Shown here in pieces: positions 21,655-30,467 of a DNA stretch of 64,000 bases (the stretch's first letter is position 1; the number at the start of each line of letters is the position of its first letter). The notes under the pieces are model-generated. The model ran no database searches and was not told the DNA's origin. It saw only the letters and a program-made list of their open reading frames with translations. The translations under genes and the position numbers were made by a program. The stretch spans positions 15,190,001 through 15,254,000 of the forward strand of contig CM082579.2 in NCBI GenBank assembly GCA_040954595.2, given 5' to 3'. This stretch comes from Balanoglossus misakiensis. Its lineage: Eukaryota > Hemichordata.

Positions 21655-22547
21655 ATGGCATCCCCGGCTCCCGGTCCCTCATCCCCAACCAGCCAAGGCG
21701 TGGCACTGAAATTGCGCCTCATGGAGGATGTCGAGATCCGGAATTCCGCCAACGGGAAACTGTTTAGCGTGCCTTGTATGCAGCAGGATGGCAACGTTCT
21801 GGAACTTAAATTCTGGAAAGAAAATCCGAAGTGGCTGAACAGATTACAGAAGGGAGAATACGTACAGCTCCGCAACTTTTCCACTGGAAGAGATAATACC
21901 ATTTGCCTCTATGATAGAGCAAAGGTACGTTATAATCGCACCCCGAAACTTATGGGCCTGACTTTTTTTTGCCGTAGTCATTTTGGGTATCTTAACCTCC
22001 CATCTTCTACATTTTTAGAAATTTACTCTACAAAATTGAATGACCCATTACATTTTAGAGACCTTTCCCGAATTCAACCGAAGCCCAATGGGAAGGTCTT
22101 CAGATGTAATCCAATATGGCAGCCTCCATGCGATCACGTACATTGAAAATCCATTTATATGATACAACCATGCCTTGTCAACTCACCTCGGGTCAAAATT
22201 ACTGCCATCGATTCATCATTTTGCAGTTCAAATTTTAAAAAGCAACTGACAAAAAACAACCACTCTTGCACTATTTCTCCACAACATTTACTACTCGTAA
22301 TTATTAACATTCAATGTTTTCCATTTTATTTCCACTACAGTATGAATCAGTGACACATACATCGAATTCTACAAAGAGACGTAAACTGACCATAACTGAT
22401 GGCACAAGAGATGCTGAAGTCAACCTTTGGGGTGAGAAAACAGCGCTGCCACTGGATGTAGGTGCCACAGTTAAACTAGGCCCATTGGTTATCAACAGAT
22501 ATAAAACATCGTCCACATTAAATACAACAGCGACAACTGAAGTGGAG
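21655..22547 (+). CDS. Two-exon RPA-like OB-fold protein, best preserved copy
   Basis: Exon 1 is 21655-21924 (90 codons from ATG, MASPAPG...) and exon 2 is 22341-22547 (69 codons). The intron 21925-22340 has GTACGT and CTACAG borders, and both exons keep phase 0. Exon 1 reads like a first OB fold (LFSVPCMQQDG, LELKFWKENPKWL, LQKGEYVQLRNFS, ICLYDRAK). Exon 2 reads like the next one (RRKLTITDGTRDAEVNLWGE, VGATVKLGPLVI), the pattern of replication protein A large-subunit DNA-binding domains. Single-stranded DNA binding is therefore the likely role (inference). A donor GAG|GTGAGA follows at 22548, but the next exon is missing because foreign sequence begins at about 22565. At least three other copies lie in this window, which suggests a mobile or amplified gene rather than the host RPA1. 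Confidence 0.6.
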
Positions 22548-22564
22548 GTGAGACATAAAATACT

Positions 22565-23890
22565 GTTCCTGATGCTCCGTGAGAACTGTCAAGTAGCCAC
22601 GGTTCTAGGCGACATAGGATGGATGTCCACGGTACGGGAGGAGGCCATGCATGTATACGGGAAGGAAAAGAATGAAGCCAACCTGCCCGTACCATCCGAC
22701 GCAGCCATAAAAACCTGCACACTACCTCGGGAGTTCAATCCAGGCCGCGTACGTGGGGGATTCGTTGGCCATATCTCCCCGCAAGAGCCCACAAGAACCA
22801 CCACCGCAGCTGACGACCTGGAGGAAACTTTGAGCATCTTCCGGGATCCGCAGCTGGAAAAACAGGTACTCGGTGGCGACAAGGACCAGGCGATGGAGGT
22901 GTCGGAAGGGCCAGACCCACCCCGCACCCGTGTATCACCCCCAATAGCAGTAGCGAGAGACGGGGGAAACCAAGGGCTGCTGCAGGAGCCATCACCCCCA
23001 CGCCAAGAAATGCTGCCGCTGCAGTCACTGATCAACCCATTGGAGCTGGAGGCGACGTTGGAGGCGGGGGAATATCTAATCCCCTGGGAACTTCGACGCC
23101 ACCCCGGCAGCCCTACTAGGTCCAGATCCCCAACCCGGTCGCCGCGACCGGAGCGTTCTCGAGAGGAAAGGCGGGACCGCCCACCTTCCCGTGAACGACC
23201 ATCCTTTTCACGCTGGGGAGATCTCAGCCCCAGACGTCGATCACCGATCCGGTATCCGACGCCGGAACCGCCCAAAGAAGACGAACGCCGCTGGAGGAGC
23301 GCCAGGCCGGCCCGAAGGAGCCCCCTATCCTCTGTTCCACATTACTCATCAGGCCCTTCTCCATGTCCGTTCCCGGGAGGCCGGAGGTCCACGCGCAAAC
23401 TGAAGAAACACGCCTTTCAGTGCCACCTTCCAGTTATTTTTACTGAGAAGCCGGTAGTATTCGGCGAGCGGGACGCGGTTGAGGCGTTAGAGAAACTCAC
23501 CTATACTGGCTGTGTGGTCCAGGAAATGAAATACCCGACCTGCTAGACTTCTATATCCGCAGGGGCGGACCTGGACGGATCCCTACGGAATCCTTTTGTT
23601 CACCGGAGTCCATGGTGATGATGAAGCGCCTGTGCGTCTTCCAGGGGTGGGAGGTGCCGAACAGGTTCCGACTGAGCTCCCCCACCACACCAGCGATTCT
23701 CATCCACTGGCGTGTCCTTAGCATACTGCTGAGGTGGGTATCCCAATCACGACAGGAAGAATTCCGGGAAATCCGACCTCACCGGAAAACATCATCAATC
23801 CGGACACAGCAACCAGAGAGGACGGGGGCGGAAGCAGTCGCACAGAATCCATCGACGCAGGGGGAGCGAGGACGCGCCAGGGGTTTTTGA
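22565..23890 (+). pseudogene. Unrecognised Pro/Arg/Ser-rich reading frame with C2H2-like motif, frameshifted
   Basis: Intron sequence of the OB-fold gene stops at about 22564 and a different, GC-richer coding-like sequence starts, in frame by chance. It encodes an acidic/Pro stretch and an RS-like region (SPTRSRSPTRSPRPERSREE, PRRRSPIRYPTPEPP). A motif KKHAFQCHLPVIFTE follows, resembling half of a C2H2 finger. The frame ends at 23546, but coding-like sequence continues in another frame to 23890 (PDLLDFYIRRG, FRLSSPTTPAILIHWRVL), so a frameshift lies near 23533. I think it is a Gag-like or accessory ORF of a transposable element, but no family is certain. It is interrupted downstream by the LTR element at 23990. 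Confidence 0.4.
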
Positions 23891-23989
23891 TGCATTTTTT
23901 ATCCCCCAAGCGTGCGCGGAGGAGTGCCGAGTGGAAGACGCGCCCACCACCATAGATGACCTCACTGACTACGATGTTGGTGTCCCCCC

Positions 23990-24192
23990 TGTTATGTTTC
24001 CATCAACATGGGAATAATAATGCGATCATAAGTTATAACAACAACCTATTATTGATCGGCTGAAAAGACTCAACAATGTGCTTCGCCTTATCTGGGCGGA
24101 AGTGACGTCGTACAGCAATTCATAAACAAGTGGAACACCAACAATGCAACACTAGAGGGCGCTATATTGATCGTAGCTGTCAGAATACTACA
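23990..24192 (-). repeat. 3' LTR of Mag-like element
   Basis: Plus strand begins TGTTATGTTTCC and ends GAATACTACA. It includes the block GAGGGCGCTATATTGATCG, a tetradecamer-like motif similar to GAGGGCGCTATAC in the 309-bp satellite. Nearly identical to 28673-28876. Confidence 0.93.
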
Positions 24193-24411
24193 TCCCCTCT
24201 TCTTTAAGATAAATTGTTTCAAAACTCTTTTTGAATACGAATGTCACTGTGAATTGTCCTGTGCAAACTCTGCATTCATCTTGAATCAGTCTTTGTCAAA
24301 ATCAAACGCAACGAACATGAAAAATACTCTGGGAAAAATGTGATAAATTTTCCTCTGTATAACTCAACTTTCTGTGGAACAAATGGCGTATCTCAATATC
24401 AGAAAAAGCTA

Positions 24412-25734
24412 TCAATCAGTCACATAATCTTTGTATCGAGACGGCTTTTGTATATTTGTTCTGGTTCGTGTTGATCTCAACGATTCTTGGGCTGGTGACG
24501 CTGGCATTGCGGGTTGTTGAGGCGGTGTTCCGTCTGTGACTGCTGGTGCAATATTGTGTTGATCCATCCCTGTCTGTGCTGGTTTCAGTTCTGCGCTGAC
24601 TGGTTTCATGTGGATCCTGTTGCGTCGCATTTGTTTCCCGTTGTCTAACTTCACGGTGTAGGACCTAGGTGTGTTTGCTGGGGCTACAACTCTCGCTGGA
24701 CTCCATGTGTTGCTGATTGGGCTTTGTACATGGACTTGTTGACCTGTCAGCAATTCTGGTAGTTGTCTGGAGTGCTGGTCGTGGCTGGAAGTCTGGGCCT
24801 GCTGTTGAGATGTCAGGTATTGACGAACTTCCTCCCCGTTTCTTGCTGGGTGAATTTTGGCTGGGAGAGTTGTCTTGTATGCTCTGCTGTTCAGCAACTC
24901 AGCTGGTGATGGTATGTTGGACTTCAATGGAGTCGCGCGAAGTGCCAACAATGCTAGATTCGGATCATCTCCGGACTCTTTGCACTTCATCAGGATGTTC
25001 TTCACGGTCTGTACATGTCGCTCGATAAAACCGTGCCCTTTGGGATAGTGTGGTGATGATGTGACTATCGCAAAACCATACTTCTCAGTTAGGCTGTGGA
25101 AGTCTCTAGCTGTAAACTGAGATCCGTTGTCACAAACTAGTTTCTCGGGTATTCCTTGCTCTGCAAATAGAATTCGGAGGGCTCTCATAATGGTACTGGC
25201 TCTGAGGTCTTCAAGTTTCCTAATGAAGGGGAACTTGGAGTAGTAGTCAGCAACTATCATGTACCATGTTTGGTTCACGTAGAATAGGTCTGCTCCAATT
25301 GTGTGCCACGGTCGTGGTGGAATTTCCATTGGAATCATCGGTTCCTTCTGCTGGGAATTCTGGAATTTCTGGCACGCGTTGCATCCTGTTACTAGTCTCT
25401 CTATATCTTTACAAATTCCAGGCCAGTACATGCTGGATCTGGCTCTCAGCTTGCATTTCTCGATCCCCAGGTGACTGCTATGAATGCGTTGTAGCATTTC
25501 ATCTCTCATTACTGCTGGTATGAGGAGTCGGCTGCCTATCAGGATAATACCATCTTCGATAGTGATATCGTCTCGAATAGACCAGTAGGGTCGAATATCA
25601 GCGTGAATGTCCTTGATGCTATCTGGCCATCCTTTCAGGACTTGCTGGATCAATAATTGAAGAATTTCATCTTTGGTAGTTTCTTCTTTGATCTCCATCT
25701 GTCTCATTGGTGTGATCTTCACCAGGTGGTGTAT
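24412..25734 (-). CDS. pol: Pol part 3 of Mag-like element: integrase
   Basis: In the same frame as the preceding RT-RNase H frame but after an in-frame TAG (25737-25735). The integrase zinc finger is HSSHLGIEKCKLRARSSMYW...CNACQKFQ. The catalytic core has D at IGADLFYV, D at LVCDNGSQF and E at HGFIERHVQ (D,D35E pattern). A C-terminal basic region (VKLDNGKQMRRNRIHM) resembles a GPY/F-type end. The tail is Pro/Thr-rich with RTRTNIQKPSRYKDYV. Nothing is missing from the integrase itself. Confidence 0.88.
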   Translation of the reverse strand: MHHLVKITPMRQMEIKEETTKDEILQLLIQQVLKGWPDSIKDIHADIRPYWSIRDDITIEDGIILIGSRLLIPAVMRDEMLQRIHSSHLGIEKCKLRARSSMYWPGICKDIERLVTGCNACQKFQNSQQKEPMIPMEIPPRPWHTIGADLFYVNQTWYMIVADYYSKFPFIRKLEDLRASTIMRALRILFAEQGIPEKLVCDNGSQFTARDFHSLTEKYGFAIVTSSPHYPKGHGFIERHVQTVKNILMKCKESGDDPNLALLALRATPLKSNIPSPAELLNSRAYKTTLPAKIHPARNGEEVRQYLTSQQQAQTSSHDQHSRQLPELLTGQQVHVQSPISNTWSPARVVAPANTPRSYTVKLDNGKQMRRNRIHMKPVSAELKPAQTGMDQHNIAPAVTDGTPPQQPAMPASPAQESLRSTRTRTNIQKPSRYKDYVTD

Positions 25735-26703
25735 CTAGACTTTCATGTCACTGATTTCGTTCTGATCTTGTGGTGACAGTCTAGATAGTGCGTCGGCAAG
25801 TATCATCTGTTTGCCTGGCTTGTAGTGTATGGTGAAATCATACGGCTGTATGCGCAACAGCATTCTCTGTAATCGGGGTGGTGCCTTGGTCAAATTCTTC
25901 CTCTGAATTTGCTCCAACGGTCGATGATCACTCTCTACTATGAAACTTCTGCCATAGAGATATGTGCGAAACTTCTCACATCCGTAGACTACCGCGAGTA
26001 GTTCTCTTTCTATATTGGCGTATCGGGTTTCCGCTGGTGTCAGGGCCTTGGACGCAAATGCTATAGGTCTCTGTTCCTGTATGAGCACCGCTCCGATTCC
26101 CTTTCCCGATGCGTCGACTTGTAGAGTGACAGGCTTCTTACGGTCGTAGTAAGCAAGTGTAGTCTTTGTGCTGATCAGGTCCTTGATCATATTGAAAGAC
26201 TTTGTGTGTGTCGGAGACCACTCAAACTCAGTGTCGTCTCTGATGAGCTCTCTCAGTGGTGCTGTGTGTTCAGCTAATCTGGGTATGAATGAACCCATGT
26301 AGTTCACCATTCCGAGGAATGTGCGCAGTTCGGTCTTGTCTCTAGGCGGATGCATCATCTCTATCGCCTTGACCTTTTCTGGGTTGGGTTTAACTCCGTC
26401 TTCTGTGTATAACATGCCAAAGAAACTACATTCTTTTGTCTTGATGTAGCATTTCTCTTTGTTCAGTTTAATGCCTGCTTTCCTGGTTCGTTCCATGGCT
26501 TCGTGTAGATGCAGGTCATGGTGTCGCTCTCCTGATCCGAAGACTTGTATATCGTCTGCAATGCCGACTGCACCTTCACACTCTCTGTATGTTTCATCAA
26601 TTTTGAATTGAAACACATCTTGGCTCATCCTTAGCCCAAATGGCATTCGTAGGAATCTGTAACGGCCATATGGTGTGTTAAAGGTCGTCAGGAAGGATGT
26701 TCT
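25735..26703 (-). CDS. pol: Pol part 2 of Mag-like element: RT palm/thumb and RNase H
   Basis: The frame follows a one-base shift near 26703. The RT continuation shows MPFGLRMSQDVFQ, the catalytic box as GIADDIQVFG (ADD, common in Mag/SURL elements), LNKEKC, FLGMVNYMGSFIPRL. RNase H follows with TLQVDASGKGIGAVL, IERELLAVVYG and VESDHRPLEQI. It ends at an in-frame TAG just before the integrase region. The break separates it from the RT start in the upstream frame, so one continuous protein cannot be made. Confidence 0.88.
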   Translation of the reverse strand, partial: RTSFLTTFNTPYGRYRFLRMPFGLRMSQDVFQFKIDETYRECEGAVGIADDIQVFGSGERHHDLHLHEAMERTRKAGIKLNKEKCYIKTKECSFFGMLYTEDGVKPNPEKVKAIEMMHPPRDKTELRTFLGMVNYMGSFIPRLAEHTAPLRELIRDDTEFEWSPTHTKSFNMIKDLISTKTTLAYYDRKKPVTLQVDASGKGIGAVLIQEQRPIAFASKALTPAETRYANIERELLAVVYGCEKFRTYLYGRSFIVESDHRPLEQIQRKNLTKAPPRLQRMLLRIQPYDFTIHYKPGKQMILADALSRLSPQDQNEISDMKV

Positions 26704-28562
26704 TCATCGATCTTTACATTCCAGTATCCGTTCCGCGCGTCTAGCTTGCTGAAAAGTGTTGCGCCTGCCAACTTTGGGGTAATCTCCTCCAATGTGGGTG
26801 TAGGGTAATGATCCCTTTTAATGGCTTTGTTCAAGTCCTTCGGGTCCAGACAAATGCGAAGTCTTCCATTGTCTTTCTCCCGGACAACAAGAGAATTGAC
26901 CCAGTTCGTAGGCTGGTTCACTTTGGCGATGATTTGCTTATCTTCCATCTCCTGCAGCTCGGTTTTGAGTCTATCCATTAGTTCTAATGGAACTCTGCGG
27001 GCAGGGTGTACTACTGGTTGTACTTCTGGATCAAGAGTGATGTGGTATGTGTAGTTTTCAAAACATCCGACCACGTCGTCAAAGCAATCAGGGTACATCC
27101 TCAGCAACTGTTCTTTGTTCTTTATGGGAGGGCGGTCCCTGATGGGTGTATTACTGTCTATGTAGTCATCTGCAGGGTTTCTGTTTCTTCCTGCTGGCTT
27201 CTGTTCGTTCATCTTTCTCTTTTCCACTTCCACATTTCTTCCAGGCTGTGCTGTCTTGCACTCTGAGCTCGCCTGCACTTGTATGGCTTCTACTGAACAG
27301 TTTATTTGTATCAGGTTTAAGGCTCTGCTTGCCTTTAACCCTAAAATGGCTGGGCCTGCGGCGTCAGTTACATAGAAGAGGCATCTGATTTTCCTCTCTC
27401 TATGTTCACATGGAATGACGATGGTGCCAAGCTGTTTGATTTTGGAACCTCCATATGCGGTAAGGATTGTTTTATTTTCCTTCAAGTGCCCGCGTTTTGG
27501 ATTTCCGTGTTTATCCAGTTTCTCTGGAAATATGATCTTGAAAAGGCAGAGGGGCAGTATATTGCTCTGTGCACCGGTATCAATCTTGCATCTCAGTGCT
27601 ACTTTCCTTTTCTTTTCGCTCTGTGTGATTGTCAGTTTCGTGTATATTTCTTCTTGTCTGTTGATGTTGTCCAATGCATTTATTTCGATAGTTCCAACAT
27701 CTAGGACTTCATCATCTATTTGATGCATGTTGCTGCTCGAGCGTGTCACATTATGGATTGGTTTTCCACCTCGTCTCTGCTGTGACTTCGGTTCGCTTGA
27801 GCTGGTTTTGGAACGGCATACCGCCTGCCAGTGATTAGGTTTCCCACAATTTTGGCATTTCGAGCCATATGCTGGGCAGTTACTTTTCACTGAGGTGTCA
27901 TGCTTTTTTCCGCAATGCTTACATTGTTTGGGGTGTGTCTTGTTGGGCTGCCTTTTTACTGCGTTGACAGCTTTGCTATCCACAGGATTAGCAATATGGC
28001 AATTTGTGAGCGTTTTCATGTGTTTTGTTGTGGCTTCGTGACCTCTAGCTATATCGAGCGCCTCCTTCAAGGTCAGTTTCTCATCACGCCCAATAAGTTT
28101 CTTCTGTATTTCTTGGTGACAGATCCCCCATATCAACTGATCTACGAGTCTTGCTTCCTGTTCATTTGTATCCCCAAATTTGCATTTGGCGGCTTCATTT
28201 TTCAATTTCGAAAAGAAATCATCAACTGGTTCTCCAGGGTCTTGTCTCATATCTTGGAATTGGTATCTATGTATGCGATGATTCGACTTCGGCTCTAAGT
28301 GTTCGGAAAATTTGTCGAATAGTACTGTGGGGTCTTTCCGCTGGTCTTCATTTTCAAACGACCAACTGTTGTATTTGTCAAGACCTGGTTCACCGGACCA
28401 TAGAAGTATGTAGCTAGCCTTCTCTTCATCGTTAGCATCTTTAAGTGCTGTCTTAAATGTTAACTCACATTTTTGACGAAAACGACTGAAGGCTATTGCT
28501 AGATCTGGCGCGTCCCATTCCATCTTTGGGGCTGTGAAGGGCGTTTGTAGTGCGGCCGCCAT
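26688..28562 (-). CDS. gag-pol: Gag-protease-RT (start) of Mag-like element
   Basis: 624 codons from ATG at 28562. Gag capsid-type region (FSRFRQKCELTFKTAL, WGICHQEIQKKLIGR); two zinc knuckles near residues 215-250 (CKHCGKKHDTSVKSNC, CQNCGKPNHWQAVC); aspartic protease (LRCKIDTGAQSNILPL, later AILGLKASRALNLI); RT start (VHPARRVPLELMDRLK, LRICLDPKDLNKAI, LFSKLDARNGYWNVKID). The frame breaks right after this RT motif at about 26703. The first part is undamaged, so a Gag-protease product could still be made. Confidence 0.9.
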   Translation of the reverse strand: MAAALQTPFTAPKMEWDAPDLAIAFSRFRQKCELTFKTALKDANDEEKASYILLWSGEPGLDKYNSWSFENEDQRKDPTVLFDKFSEHLEPKSNHRIHRYQFQDMRQDPGEPVDDFFSKLKNEAAKCKFGDTNEQEARLVDQLIWGICHQEIQKKLIGRDEKLTLKEALDIARGHEATTKHMKTLTNCHIANPVDSKAVNAVKRQPNKTHPKQCKHCGKKHDTSVKSNCPAYGSKCQNCGKPNHWQAVCRSKTSSSEPKSQQRRGGKPIHNVTRSSSNMHQIDDEVLDVGTIEINALDNINRQEEIYTKLTITQSEKKRKVALRCKIDTGAQSNILPLCLFKIIFPEKLDKHGNPKRGHLKENKTILTAYGGSKIKQLGTIVIPCEHRERKIRCLFYVTDAAGPAILGLKASRALNLIQINCSVEAIQVQASSECKTAQPGRNVEVEKRKMNEQKPAGRNRNPADDYIDSNTPIRDRPPIKNKEQLLRMYPDCFDDVVGCFENYTYHITLDPEVQPVVHPARRVPLELMDRLKTELQEMEDKQIIAKVNQPTNWVNSLVVREKDNGRLRICLDPKDLNKAIKRDHYPTPTLEEITPKLAGATLFSKLDARNGYWNVKIDEEHPS

Positions 28563-28658
28563 CTTGTCAGGTCAGTTCGATGGTCTTTTCTTCTGTAGTT
28601 TTGGTGTCTTGTGTAGTCGATACTGTGTAAAGTCTGCTTACATCTGATCACTCACGTT

Positions 28659-28672
28659 CACCGCTGCCACCA
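28659..28672 (-). promoter_or_regulatory. Primer-binding site of Mag-like element
   Basis: TGGTGGCAGCGGTG on the minus strand directly after the 5' LTR, complementary over 14 bases to a tRNA-Leu-type 3' end (family knowledge). The 11-base start is shared with gypsy element 1. Confidence 0.75.
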
Positions 28673-28876
28673 TGTTATGTTTCCATCAACATGGGAATAA
28701 TAATGCGATCATAAGGTATAACAACAACCTATTTATTGATCGGCTGAAAAGACTCAACAATGTGCTTCGCCTTATCTGGGCGGAAGTGACGTCGTACAGC
28801 AATTCATAAACAAGTGGAACACCAACAATGCAACACTAGAGGGCGCTATATTGATCGTAGCTGTCAGAATACTACA
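28673..28876 (-). repeat. 5' LTR of Mag-like element
   Basis: 204 bp, TGTTATG...TACTACA on the plus strand, followed by a C-run (28877-28889) matching the C-run before 23990. Confidence 0.93.
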
Positions 28877-30256
28877 CCCCCCCCCCCCCGCATGTTTAAA
28901 GGTTTCTATAGAAAAGCATTGTTGAGGTTCACAAAACTTTGAAGAAGCTTTGCAACCCTAACTTTGGCCAAAGATTTGAATGTTAAGGTTTCACAAACGT
29001 AGTTACAGCTGAGGTTCAACTAAGACTAGTATAAGAGGCTTCAGCACGCCAAGTCTTGTAGCAAGCTTCAACACAAAGCTTTTTGCAACATTGTTCAAAG
29101 CGTTGTCAAAGGTACTGCACAACCCTGGTGAAGTAGTGCTATATTTTCAATTAAATGGCTTAAGCCATTTGTCTCTCCAACCAGAATTGCACCAGAGTTA
29201 AATACACACAGCTTGAAATTGTAAAATGTTGCAAAATCAAACGATCACATCCTTACACCTATTATTAGAACCAGAAGTTGAGTCAAAATTTTCCTACCTA
29301 GAAATTTTCTTTCCTATGAAGTTTTTTGCTTATTGGCATTCATATGGGAGCCTAGACCTATTCCAGCTGAGTTGCCAAAATGGCAATGTTGGACAATTCT
29401 TCTAATATGCATGATCAAAAATGGCCGCCAAATACCTTCTCTAAAATAAAACTTGGCCCTTTTTTCTCAAAATTATGTGTAATATCTAAAATTTCAGGAT
29501 TTGCATCCATATTGGTTATGTATTGCAAATATGGCAGTGTTTGGCAACTTTTCTATTTTGCATAATCAAAAATGGCCGCCAATCACCACTAAAAGTGAAA
29601 TTTTGCCATGTTTCCCAAAATGATGCGCAATATCGTATTTTCAGGATTAGCACATTCATATGGGTACCTTTAACAATACAACTGTGTTGCAAATTTGGCA
29701 GTGTTACCGTACTAATCATGAAGCAAGGAAGTGCAACCTCTGTATCCCAAATATATGTCTATCCCCACTCACAAAGAGCCAGCCCCTCTGCATCATCCTG
29801 TTCCTCAATCTCACGATGGGAATCCTTTTCAGAATTCCGACCTCAAAACATCCAGGGATTCACCATCATTCACCACACCCTCGTCAGTATCCACCATGTT
29901 TAGATCCAATGCCTGAACATGTTGTCTCTTTATCTATGGATTGCGTTAAAGGCCAGTGGGAGTTTCATCTCCTTTTTTTGCAATTTTGACCATTTTTATC
30001 TGGTGCATAATGCTAGAGTACATATCATCCATACAGGATGATGCATGTACAGTGATGGGAAATGTATCAATCCACTCCTACACTAGATTTGCATACAGTG
30101 CCATACCTTTTAGGGCTATTTTCTTGACCCTTTTGATAGTCTGCTGGCCAAAAGTGGCTGGCCAAAGTGGCCAGCAGAGACATTCTTCCAATACCCTTCA
30201 TAGTGCCAACAGACAAGGCTTGGATATACAACCTGTGTTGCTTGTAAGGCACACAT
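28877..30256. repeat. Degenerate repeats between LTR element and DNA transposon; no gene
   Basis: About 29140-29290 (CTCCAACCAGAATTGCACC...GCTTGAAATTGTAAAATGTTGCAAAA) is a member of the repeat family at 42850-43030 and, inverted, at 50440-50600. About 29330-29720 is a degenerate tandem repeat of roughly 160 bp, recognised by CAAAAATGGCCGCCAA and AAATATGGCAGTGTT. A short palindrome (AGTGGCTGGCCAAAGTGGCCAGCAG) lies at about 30154. No credible coding region. Confidence 0.55.
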
Positions 30257-30258
30257 CT

Positions 30259-30279
30259 CCAATTCGCGGGTTCCGAGTT
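30259..30279 (+). repeat. Left terminal inverted repeat of the ISL2EU-type element
   Basis: 21 bp, CCAATTCGCGGGTTCCGAGTT, a perfect partner of 35934-35954. Confidence 0.92.
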
Positions 30280-30467
30280 ACCGAAACAGGCCACCTTGGC
30301 CGCGTGAGGGCGTATCAATGACGTCATTATAAGTACAAAGTGCATGGTCCGATGGGACCAAAATTCAAAATGGCGGCAGTGCGTGTGTGATCGATCGTGA
30401 TCACTTCTGCTTGCGACTCCTTACACCTGTTTATTTAGCATTATTTTGACAAAAACACTGCCTGAAA

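Larger units (their letters stand above)
23990..28876 (-). mobile_element. Mag-like Ty3/gypsy LTR retrotransposon, slightly damaged
   Basis: 4887 bp on the minus strand. LTRs are 203 bp (23990-24192) and 204 bp (28673-28876) with canonical TG...CA ends and two visible differences (T/G at the CATAAG[T/G]TATAAC site and one T indel). The 5-bp target duplication is CCCCC, uncertain because it lies in a C-run. A primer site (28659-28672) abuts the 5' LTR and a purine tract (AAAGAAGAGGGGA on the minus strand, about 24195-24210) abuts the 3' LTR. Domain order is gag, protease, RT, RNase H, integrase. One frameshift and one in-frame stop make pol defective. Confidence 0.93.

Noticed and set aside
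22548-22564. Continuous 410-residue OB-fold plus RS-rich fusion protein
   Set aside because: A conserved donor GTGAGA at 22548 and the other copies show that the exon ends there; the open frame across it is accidental.
22589-23275. 228-codon minus-strand frame rich in Ser/Gly/Arg
   Set aside because: Antisense shadow of the GC-rich Pro/Arg/Ser block on the plus strand.
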